From assembly GCF_030065885.1 (NCBI RefSeq), contig NZ_JASJCS010000013.1:1-55401 (forward strand): DNA of 55,401 nt, written 5' to 3'. The notes under the pieces are model-generated. The model ran no database searches, had not been told where the DNA came from, and was given only the letters and a program-made list of their open reading frames with translations. The position numbers were made by a program, and so were the translations under genes. This document shows, one piece after another, positions 23,071 to 29,971 of the stretch. Position 1 is the stretch's first letter, and every line of letters begins with the position of its first letter. The DNA comes from Ilumatobacter sp. (GTDB taxonomy: Bacteria; Actinomycetota; Acidimicrobiia; Acidimicrobiales; Ilumatobacteraceae).

Positions 23071-23508
23071 ATGGTCGATTCCACCGATGTGTCTGACGCG
23101 CTGGATCAGCTCCGACGCACCGGTGGCCGAGTCACGCATCAACGGCGCCTCGTCCTCCAGGCGCTCGTCGACGCCCAACCACACCCCTCCGCCGAGGACG
23201 TCGCCGAACACGTCGCCGCCGTCGCACCGGACGTCCACATGTCGACCGTGTACCGCACGCTCAACACGCTCACGGAACTCGGCGTGATCAGCCACGTCCA
23301 CCTCGATCACGGGCGCTCCGTCTACCACTTCACCGACGACGTGCGACCACATCTGGTGTGCGGGCGCTGCGGCCGCGTCGACCACGTCGACGCCGAGACG
23401 TTCGCGACCGTGCGGCATGCGATCGAGTCGGCGACCGGGTTCAGGCTCGATCGCGGCCACTTCGCCTGGTCGGCGAACTGCCCGGCGTGCCAGGCCGACG
23501 TCGGCTGA
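23071..23508 (+). CDS. Fur-family metalloregulator (Zur-like)
   Basis: 145 residues. DNA-binding domain GRVTHQRRLVLQALVDAQPH and MSTVYRTLNTLTELGV, then the metal-sensing region HVHLDHGRSVYHFTDDVRPH. Structural zinc cysteines are in VCGRCGRVDHV and NCPACQ. This is the canonical Fur/Zur/PerR layout. Divergence from a Zn/Mn importer favours a Zur-like role. ATG 23071 follows a TACCGT -10-like box, so it is possibly leaderless. Confidence 0.92.
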   Translation: MVDSTDVSDALDQLRRTGGRVTHQRRLVLQALVDAQPHPSAEDVAEHVAAVAPDVHMSTVYRTLNTLTELGVISHVHLDHGRSVYHFTDDVRPHLVCGRCGRVDHVDAETFATVRHAIESATGFRLDRGHFAWSANCPACQADVG

Positions 23509-23556
23509 CGCCCCGACGTCGCCCGAGCGTCGCCACGCCGACTCGTGCCGGTGGCG

Positions 23557-25404
23557 CTACGTGTCCATGAGCGTGATGCCAGCGCGAATCACCAGGAACA
23601 CACCGATCGCCATCACGGCGAACGCAGCGAGCGGCACGATCACTCGACGCGCCGTTGCGATGATCTGGTTGCCCTCCATCGCGCCGAACATCCGATCGCG
23701 CAGTGCGACCATGCCGAGCCCGACGCTCACGAGCGCGATCGCCATGCCCAGTCCGAAGGCGAGGATCAGCAGGCCACCGAACGCGATGCGATTCAGCTGG
23801 ATTGCCCCGAGCAGGACGATGATCGCTGCCGTCGACGGCACGAGGCCGCCGGACAGGCCGAGAATCGCCAGCGTCTTCCAGCTGACCTTGCCCGACAGGT
23901 CGAGCTCGTCGAAGTCGTACTTGTGCGTGTGCGGGAAGATGCCGTGCGTGTGCCAGCCCCGGTGGGAGTGATCGTGGTCATGGGAGTGACCGTGGTCGTG
24001 GTCATGGCCGTGACCATGTGAGTGATCGTGGTCGTGCGAATGGTCGTGGTCATGGTCGTGATCATGTGAGTGATCGTGGTCGTCGGAATGACCGTGATCA
24101 TGCGAGTGATCGTGGTCGTGCGAGTGATCGTGGTCGTGATCGTGGTCGTGACCATGTGAATGGTCGTGTGGGTGGTCGTGGTCGTGACCATGTGAGTGGT
24201 CGTGGTCGTGTGAGTGATCGTGCGCCGGCCGGTCGGCATCGGGCTCGACGGCGAGCGCCGTGCCGGCGGCCACCGTCACCCCGGCCGCACGCAGCAGGCT
24301 CTTCGGCGGGAGTCCGTGGACGTCGCCGAGCTCGTGTTCGGCCTCGTCGTGGAGGTGCCCGTGAGCGTGCAGCTCGTGGGTGTGGGGCAGCGTCCTTCCC
24401 ACGCGCCGAGCGGCTCGCTCGCGCAACGCCGTCACGACGAGCCAGATGCCGATGCCGAGGACGATCAACGCCGAGACGGCTTGCAGCCACGGATAGACGC
24501 TCTCGGGCGCAAACGCTGCGCCGGCGAGGTAGGTGATGATGCCGAGCACCAACACGCCAAGGGTGTGCGAGAGCGCGACGGCGATCGCCAGGACGAGCGC
24601 CTGGACCTTGGTGCCCTTGGTCCCCACGAGGTACGCACCGATGACGGTCTTACCATGGCCGGGAGCGAGCGAATGGAGCGCGCCGAGGAACGCGGCGAAC
24701 CCGAGCGCCACGACCATGCTCCACACGCCCCCGTCGGCGTCAGCGATCAGGTCGGAGAACGCATCGCCGCCGCCCCCGGAGTCGTCGGATGGAACGCTGT
24801 CGTCGAGCTGCGCGGCACCCACGTCATCCGACGCCGCGAAGTCGAACGACACCGATGCCGTGCGCGGGTTGTCGTCGGCGTCGGGGAAGTCGGTGAGCCG
24901 GCGGGTGATCGACGAGTCGGACACGTCACCGACGATCTGCGTCCCATCGCCCACCACGACGATCTCGCGCCATCCCACTCGCTCTCGATAGTTCGCGTCG
25001 TCGACCGTGATCGATCGCCGACCCGATTCGACCGGGAGCGCCGACGTCCAGCCGCACTCGACGCGGAGCGTGGTCAGCCCTCCGTCGCCGTCGAGTCGCA
25101 GCGTCGACGCCGCGGGGCCCGTGAACTCCGGCGACTCCCCGTCGACGCGGATATCGACGGCGCCGAGGAGCGACGTGCAGTGAGCGGCCGGGTCGGCTTC
25201 GATCCGGTCGCCGTCGGCTTGCGTTGGCGTCTCGGCCAAGCTGACCACGTAGTCGAGCTCGAGCGCATCGGGGCTGACGAGCACGCCGATGTACCGATCG
25301 ATCGCGAACGGGCCGAACTCGTGCGCCGACGCCGTCGCAGGCGCGACGAGCGCGCCGATCGCCGCGGCGACGAGCACGAGCCACCAGCGCCCGACGCGCT
25401 TCAC
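23557..25404 (-). CDS. NicO/RcnA-like metal exporter with long His-Asp repeat
   Basis: 615 residues. Signal peptide (ending ATASA before HEFGPF), an extracellular beta-rich domain (about 30-230), then a NicO-type membrane domain with LGALHSLAPGHGKTVIGAYL, the histidine-containing signature helix of RcnA/NicO proteins. A cytosolic loop of about 100 residues is almost pure His/Asp/Ser (HDHSHDHD-type repeats), flanked by LHAHGHLHDEAEHE and HTHGIFPHTHKYD. A second set of helices ends the protein. It likely exports Ni, Co or Zn, with the loop as metal sponge. GTG 25404 overlaps the stop of the upstream HupE-like gene (GTGA). Confidence 0.88.
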   Translation of the reverse strand: MKRVGRWWLVLVAAAIGALVAPATASAHEFGPFAIDRYIGVLVSPDALELDYVVSLAETPTQADGDRIEADPAAHCTSLLGAVDIRVDGESPEFTGPAASTLRLDGDGGLTTLRVECGWTSALPVESGRRSITVDDANYRERVGWREIVVVGDGTQIVGDVSDSSITRRLTDFPDADDNPRTASVSFDFAASDDVGAAQLDDSVPSDDSGGGGDAFSDLIADADGGVWSMVVALGFAAFLGALHSLAPGHGKTVIGAYLVGTKGTKVQALVLAIAVALSHTLGVLVLGIITYLAGAAFAPESVYPWLQAVSALIVLGIGIWLVVTALRERAARRVGRTLPHTHELHAHGHLHDEAEHELGDVHGLPPKSLLRAAGVTVAAGTALAVEPDADRPAHDHSHDHDHSHGHDHDHPHDHSHGHDHDHDHDHSHDHDHSHDHGHSDDHDHSHDHDHDHDHSHDHDHSHGHGHDHDHGHSHDHDHSHRGWHTHGIFPHTHKYDFDELDLSGKVSWKTLAILGLSGGLVPSTAAIIVLLGAIQLNRIAFGGLLILAFGLGMAIALVSVGLGMVALRDRMFGAMEGNQIIATARRVIVPLAAFAVMAIGVFLVIRAGITLMDT

Positions 25405-26774
25405 GTCGCCACCATCTCTCGATCCTCCTCGGGCACCCCACCGTGCGTCTCGACCGCGCGAAGCCGATCGCGCTGTGCCGTCCAGGCGAACAGCACCCCG
25501 GCCGCGGCGAGCGCCAACAGCATCAGCAACAGGTTCCGGGGCCACATGCGCAGCGGGTTGGCGGCACGGTCGTCATCGAGGTCGGCGAGGCCCGTGCGAG
25601 CGATCATCCACGCCGCCGAATAGAGACAGATCACGGCGGTGACGCCGTAGAGCGCGGCCGCGGCCAACGCCGTGCGGCGCACCAACAGGAGCAGCGGGAA
25701 CACCAGCAGCGCAGTGACGACGACGGCGACCTCCATGCCGATGTTGAACGCGATCAGGGCGAGCGGCGTGTCGATCTGATCGAGCCGGCGCCCGACGAAG
25801 TCGCCGGCGAAGCCGATGCCCTGCACCGCACTCAACGCGACCACGACCAGCAGTTCGCGCTCGGTGAACCTCCAGAGGCCGTACACCGCCATCGCGCCGA
25901 GTGAGGCCGCGACCAGCACGCCGACTGCGTCGCCCGATGCGTCGATCCCGGCGACGACCAGGGTCCACATGACCACCGAGTGCGCAACGGCCGACGCGGC
26001 GAGCAACGTCGCAGCGCGGCGTGTCGCCGCCGAGACCGTCGGCGCCGCGCCCCCGACGCTGCCACCCTTCGTCAGCAACGCCACCGGCGTCAGGATCGCG
26101 ACCGCGAACAGCAGATGTTGGATGGCCGTGCGGACCGCATCGGTGCCCAGTCCACGCACCGCTCGCATCGACGTGAGCGCGCCGACGTCGTCCAGCTCGA
26201 TCGCCTGCGACGTCATCCCGACCGAGAACCCGACGAGATGACCGGCCTCGTTGGCGAACCGTGCCGTTCCCCAATCGTTCTCGATCACGAGCAACGCATC
26301 GCGCTCGGGCTCCGCGTGGATGATCCCGTCGAACTCGACACGGAACGAACGAGGCGCAGCGTCGAATCGCTGCTCGACCTCGAACGGCACCACGATGTAG
26401 TTCCCGGCCACCGGCAACACGTCGACATCCTCGGTGAACGACAACGACCAGTCACCATCGCCATCGGCGAACGCGAGATGGTCATCGGTGTACGCCCGGA
26501 TCGCGTCTGCGTGGCCGGCTGCCAATTCCGCTGCCGCCGTCGAGCCGGTGCCGAGCTCGACGCCCAGGACCTCCGCCAGGTCACCGACGGGATACTCGAC
26601 GCGCCCGTCGACCGACGACCCGAGCGTCGACACGTAGATGTAGCTCTGAATCCCCGAATGTGCCCGCGCCCGGGCAGGGCCGAGCATGACACCGGCGAGT
26701 GTGGCCAGGGCAACGAGGACGAGGAACGTCGTCCGAGTCATCGAATGAGACGCCCGCCGTCGAAGGGTTCGCAT
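25401..26774 (-). CDS. HupE/UreJ_2-family membrane protein
   Basis: 457 residues. Signal peptide (VALATLAGVMLGPARARA before HSGIQSY), a periplasmic domain (about 45-240), then a membrane domain whose first helix carries GTDAVRTAIQHLLFAVAIL, a variant of the HupE/UreJ_2 pattern G-x2-H-x6-DHLLF. Six further helices follow. Members are linked to nickel/cobalt or other metal uptake. Here the coupled NicO-type exporter gene downstream suggests a joint trafficking role. ATG 26774 lies 15 nt after TACGAT (-10-like). ATG 26741 is an alternative. Confidence 0.8.
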   Translation of the reverse strand: MRTLRRRASHSMTRTTFLVLVALATLAGVMLGPARARAHSGIQSYIYVSTLGSSVDGRVEYPVGDLAEVLGVELGTGSTAAAELAAGHADAIRAYTDDHLAFADGDGDWSLSFTEDVDVLPVAGNYIVVPFEVEQRFDAAPRSFRVEFDGIIHAEPERDALLVIENDWGTARFANEAGHLVGFSVGMTSQAIELDDVGALTSMRAVRGLGTDAVRTAIQHLLFAVAILTPVALLTKGGSVGGAAPTVSAATRRAATLLAASAVAHSVVMWTLVVAGIDASGDAVGVLVAASLGAMAVYGLWRFTERELLVVVALSAVQGIGFAGDFVGRRLDQIDTPLALIAFNIGMEVAVVVTALLVFPLLLLVRRTALAAAALYGVTAVICLYSAAWMIARTGLADLDDDRAANPLRMWPRNLLLMLLALAAAGVLFAWTAQRDRLRAVETHGGVPEEDREMVAT

Positions 26775-26857
26775 GGGAACGATCGTCGGATCGTATCGCC
26801 GAGCCGTCACCGGGCGAAGACGTGCGACGAGCGACCGCACGCAGCCGTGCTTCCCGC

Positions 26858-27018
26858 AAGGGGCGACAGGGGTCAGCACCGGCCGGCGTCAGTCCTGCGC
26901 CCGGCGGCGCAAGTCGCCGGGATGACGCACGTCTCCCCAGGTCACAGCGCTATCGGGCCGCTCGAGCAGCGTCCGTTTCCTCACCTGAGAACGGGAGTCC
27001 GATTCCTCTCATTCGCTC
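26858..27018. mobile_element. Integration-type scar C with tRNA-like arm
   Basis: Contains the 25-bp arm motif (26858-26882), the 24-bp block shared with scar B (26925-26948) and a tRNA 3'-like arm CTGAGAACGGGAGTCCGATT (26985-27004) continuing to 27018. The last part parallels the tRNA-Gly fragment at 4017-4050 but is more diverged. No integrase or complete tRNA is present. Read as a decayed attachment site or element end. The stretch 26775-27287 holds no convincing gene. Confidence 0.45.
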
Positions 27019-27287
27019 TGAAGGGCACCTGGGTGACAGGAGTGGGACGCAGTCCGGTACGTGGGTGACACCGGGTTCGGTTCCTGCTGGCACTGCGAGC
27101 TCGTCGATCGGGGTCGGCCTTCTCGTTGGCGGCCGCGTTGGCCGTGTCGGATGCGAGGGGTCGTCCTGTTGCCACTGCCGCGACCCCGCGGTTCGATCTC
27201 GATCGGTCGCCTCGACCAAGCGGGGCAATGTCGAGCGTCATCAAGCGCACCGACGTGCCGTTCTCGGTGGCACCTACTGTGGCGGAG

Positions 27288-27710
27288 ATGGACGATCAGG
27301 TCAGCGACGCACGTGTCCGGCAGTTGCGGCTCGTTGTCGAGGCCGAAGACTTCGATGCGGCGGTCGAGTTCTATCGCGATCTGCTGGGGATGCCGGAGGA
27401 GTTCTTCGTCGAGAGTGAAGGTGGGGCGTTGGTGATGGCGCTGCAGGCGGGGCGTGCCACGCTGGAGATCGTGAACCCGGCCCAGCGTCGCCTGATCGAC
27501 GATCTGGAGGTGGGTCGCCAGGTGAGTCGGGGGATCAGGGTCGCGTTCGAGGTCGCCGACGCGGTCGGCGACACCGCCCGTCTGGTCGATGCCGGTGCCC
27601 AGCTCGTCGGTCCACCCACCGAGACTCCATGGCGTTCGCTCAATGCGCGGTTGGAGGCGCCGGCCGGCTTGCAGATCACGTTGTTCGAGGAGCTCGACGA
27701 CGGTGAGTGA
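27288..27710 (+). CDS. VOC/glyoxalase-fold protein
   Basis: 140 residues: QLRLVVEAEDFDAAVEFYRD, LLGMPEEFF, ALVMALQAGRATLEIV, then GIRVAFEVADAVG-DTARLVDAG and LNARLEAPAGLQITLFEEL. This is the paired beta-alpha-beta-beta-beta layout of the vicinal oxygen chelate family, with the typical LFEEL ending. Substrate unknown. ATG 27288 begins just after TACTGT (-10-like), so the longer upstream frame is not needed. Confidence 0.85.
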   Translation: MDDQVSDARVRQLRLVVEAEDFDAAVEFYRDLLGMPEEFFVESEGGALVMALQAGRATLEIVNPAQRRLIDDLEVGRQVSRGIRVAFEVADAVGDTARLVDAGAQLVGPPTETPWRSLNARLEAPAGLQITLFEELDDGE

Positions 27711-27736
27711 GTGGCCGGGGTCGTGCCGGCGGTCGT

Positions 27737-27989
27737 TCAGGTGTGGCGGTCGCGGTCGTGCCACCAGGCGCTGACGTACGCGGCTGCGGCGGTGAACAGT
27801 GGTTCGGCGTCGGGCTCGGCTCGTGCTGCGTCGAGGCAGGCGAGTGTGCACTCGGCGAGGTGGGCGTCGGGTGGGTGGCGGCGTCGTCGACGAGGTCGAG
27901 GTCGCCGGCCGCGACGCCTGGGCGAGCACCTGGGGGGCGTCGAGGATCTCGTTGTCGGAGGCTGCAGCCGACATGTCGCGGGTCGTCAT
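27737..27989 (-). pseudogene. Frameshifted small ORF downstream of the DUF4386 gene
   Basis: Coding-like character changes frame twice on the minus strand: MTTRDMSAAASDNEILDAPQ at the start, then VAAGDLDLVDDAATHP, then DAHLAECTLACLDAARAEPD and LFTAAAAYVSAWWHDRD to a stop. Read together these would give a plausible protein of about 80 residues, but no single frame does. It may be a decayed third gene of the 29831-28031 operon, or chance. Confidence 0.35.
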
Positions 27990-28030
27990 CGCTGTTGCTT
28001 TCGGTGCGGTCCGTCGTCGGTGTGCTGGGT

Positions 28031-28819
28031 TCAGACGGGCAGCGACTGGCTGCTGCGCCGGTACCAGCGTCGGACGTCGATGCCTTTCCAGAGGAGCCAG
28101 ATCGTGAACGCGAGCTCGCCGGGGGCGGCGAGAGCGACGACGAAGGTCTCGAAGAAGGCGTCGTGTTCGGGGGCGACGATGTGGGCGTAGCTCTGCGCCA
28201 GGTAGCCGACCGAGGCCACCATGATGAGCGCGCCGATGACTCGGGGCCAGAAGCCGGACCGGTGGATCAGGTAGCCGAGCAGCGCGAGGTGGAATCCGAA
28301 CAGCAGGCCCCAGATCACGACGCCGAACTGGTTCACGTCGACGAACAAGCTCGTCAGCGCATCGCGCTGGTCGGGTTCGAACACCGCGAGGTAACCGGTT
28401 CCGGTGGCGATGAGGAGCACGACCCCGCTGGTGAACAGGTTGACGGCCTGCACGATCGCTTCGCCGACGCGTGCGAATGCGGCGGCGAGGGACAGCGGCC
28501 GGCTCACCGGCCGGAGCAGTGCGTAGAGCAATCCGGCCAACACGAGCTCGATGGCGATGATGATCGTCTCGGCGACCATGCCTGCTCGGAACAGGCCTTC
28601 GGATTCGACGATGTTTGCTGCGGTTGCGGCGACGTCGTCGTCGACGACGATGCGGCCGGGCACGACGAAGAACGCGAACGGGGCGATGATGAAGATCGCG
28701 AGGTAGAGCAGTCCGGCCAGGCGGGCCTTGCGCTTGACCGAGGCAGGGTCGTGGTCGGTCGTCTCGTCGTGGGCTGTGATGCGGTCGGCGGCGGGGGTGT
28801 CAATGGTGTCGGTGGACAT
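28031..28819 (-). CDS. DUF4386 family membrane protein
   Basis: 262 residues with about seven helices and the DUF4386 pattern: ARLAGLLYLAIFIIAPFAFF, LLYALLRPVSRPLSLAAAF, GLLFGFHLALLGYLIHRSGF, then PRVIGALIMVASVGYLA. Function unknown. AGGAG lies ahead of ATG 28819. It follows the oxidoreductase gene by 43 bp and is probably co-transcribed with it. Confidence 0.88.
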   Translation of the reverse strand: MSTDTIDTPAADRITAHDETTDHDPASVKRKARLAGLLYLAIFIIAPFAFFVVPGRIVVDDDVAATAANIVESEGLFRAGMVAETIIIAIELVLAGLLYALLRPVSRPLSLAAAFARVGEAIVQAVNLFTSGVVLLIATGTGYLAVFEPDQRDALTSLFVDVNQFGVVIWGLLFGFHLALLGYLIHRSGFWPRVIGALIMVASVGYLAQSYAHIVAPEHDAFFETFVVALAAPGELAFTIWLLWKGIDVRRWYRRSSQSLPV

Positions 28820-28862
28820 GGGAGCTCCTTGGTTCGGTGGATGGCGGGTCGGTTGTCCGGCT

Positions 28863-29831
28863 TCAGATCGTGATGACGACCTTCCCCCGGCTGTGTCCGA
28901 CCTCGACGTAGCGGAGGGCGTCGGCTGCGCCGTGGAGGTCGTAGGTGGCGTCGATCACGGGGAGCACCTTCCCGGTGTCGACGAGCTCGCGGAGCGTCGT
29001 GAGGTCGTCGTGGTTGGGCCGGGAGAACAGCGGTCGAAGACGGCGCCGAAGCAGCGGCGACAGCAACAGCGCCGACGCGAACCGTCCCATGCCGGTGATC
29101 GAGTCGGGCTTCGGACCGCCGACGACTACATAGGTCCCCTGTGGAGCGAGGACGCCGCTGGCCGTTCGCAGCGATGTGGACCCGGCCAGATCGATGACCT
29201 GGTCGTAGCGATCGGTGGATTCGGTGGGGTCGTCGGTGGTGTAGTCGATGACGTGGTCGGCTCCGGTCGAGCGGACCAACTCCAGGTTCCTGGTGCTGGC
29301 CACGCCGGTGACGGTCGCGCCGAGGGCTGTGGCGACCTGCACCGCGAGCGTCCCGACGCCGCCTGATGCGCCGATGATCAACACCGAGTTCCCGGGCTTC
29401 ACGCCCCCGACGTCGCGCACCGCCTGGAGGGCAGCGAAGCCTGCGGTGGGGACGGCGGCAGCCTGTTCGAACGTCAGGTGCCCTGGCACGGGTTCGAGCG
29501 CGTCTTCGGGGGCGGTGGCGTACTCGGCGAACGTGCCGCGCGCCCAGCCGAAGACCTTGTCGCCGGGCTCGAATCGAGTGACGTTCGCACCCACGGCTTC
29601 GACGTCGCCCGCCAGATCCTGGCCCGGTACCGGTTGCTTGGGTGCGGTCAGCCCGTATCCCATCAGCCTCGCTGCGTAGGGCACCCCGCGGATGGCGTGG
29701 CGATCGCCAGGGTTGACCCCGGCGGCGCGGACTCGAACCAGGACCTCGCCCGGCCCGGGGGTCGGCGGGTCGATGTCTCGCATCTCGAGGACGTCGAGGG
29801 ACCCGAATCGGTGGTGGAAGACAGCCTTCAT
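28863..29831 (-). CDS. Zinc-independent MDR oxidoreductase (quinone oxidoreductase-like)
   Basis: 322 residues: MKAVFHHRFGSLDVLEM, PGEVLVRVRAAGVNPGDRH, PGQDLAGDVEAVG, a Rossmann GASGGVGTLAVQVATALGA and the C-terminal GKVVITI, all standard for NAD(P)-dependent medium-chain reductases. The structural-zinc cysteines are absent, as in quinone oxidoreductases. ATG 29831 has AGGAG 7 nt upstream, better than GTG 29837. First gene of a minus-strand operon with the DUF4386 gene, divergent from the SARP regulator. Confidence 0.9.
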   Translation of the reverse strand: MKAVFHHRFGSLDVLEMRDIDPPTPGPGEVLVRVRAAGVNPGDRHAIRGVPYAARLMGYGLTAPKQPVPGQDLAGDVEAVGANVTRFEPGDKVFGWARGTFAEYATAPEDALEPVPGHLTFEQAAAVPTAGFAALQAVRDVGGVKPGNSVLIIGASGGVGTLAVQVATALGATVTGVASTRNLELVRSTGADHVIDYTTDDPTESTDRYDQVIDLAGSTSLRTASGVLAPQGTYVVVGGPKPDSITGMGRFASALLLSPLLRRRLRPLFSRPNHDDLTTLRELVDTGKVLPVIDATYDLHGAADALRYVEVGHSRGKVVITI

Positions 29832-29971
29832 CAGCACGCTCCTGTTCGTGGATCGCCCCTACTGTGAAGAGCCGATGTTGTGTCGACGCGGGAGCACGGT
29901 TGAGTCGCCGTCGAAGCCGTACGACGTCGGCTCGCGATCGAGTGCTCCGGCGTTCTCACGGGAGGACTGCC

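Noticed and set aside
23960..24230. CRISPR-like array from the regular GTGGTC repeats
   Set aside because: It is an in-frame His/Asp codon repeat inside the exporter gene, without spacers.
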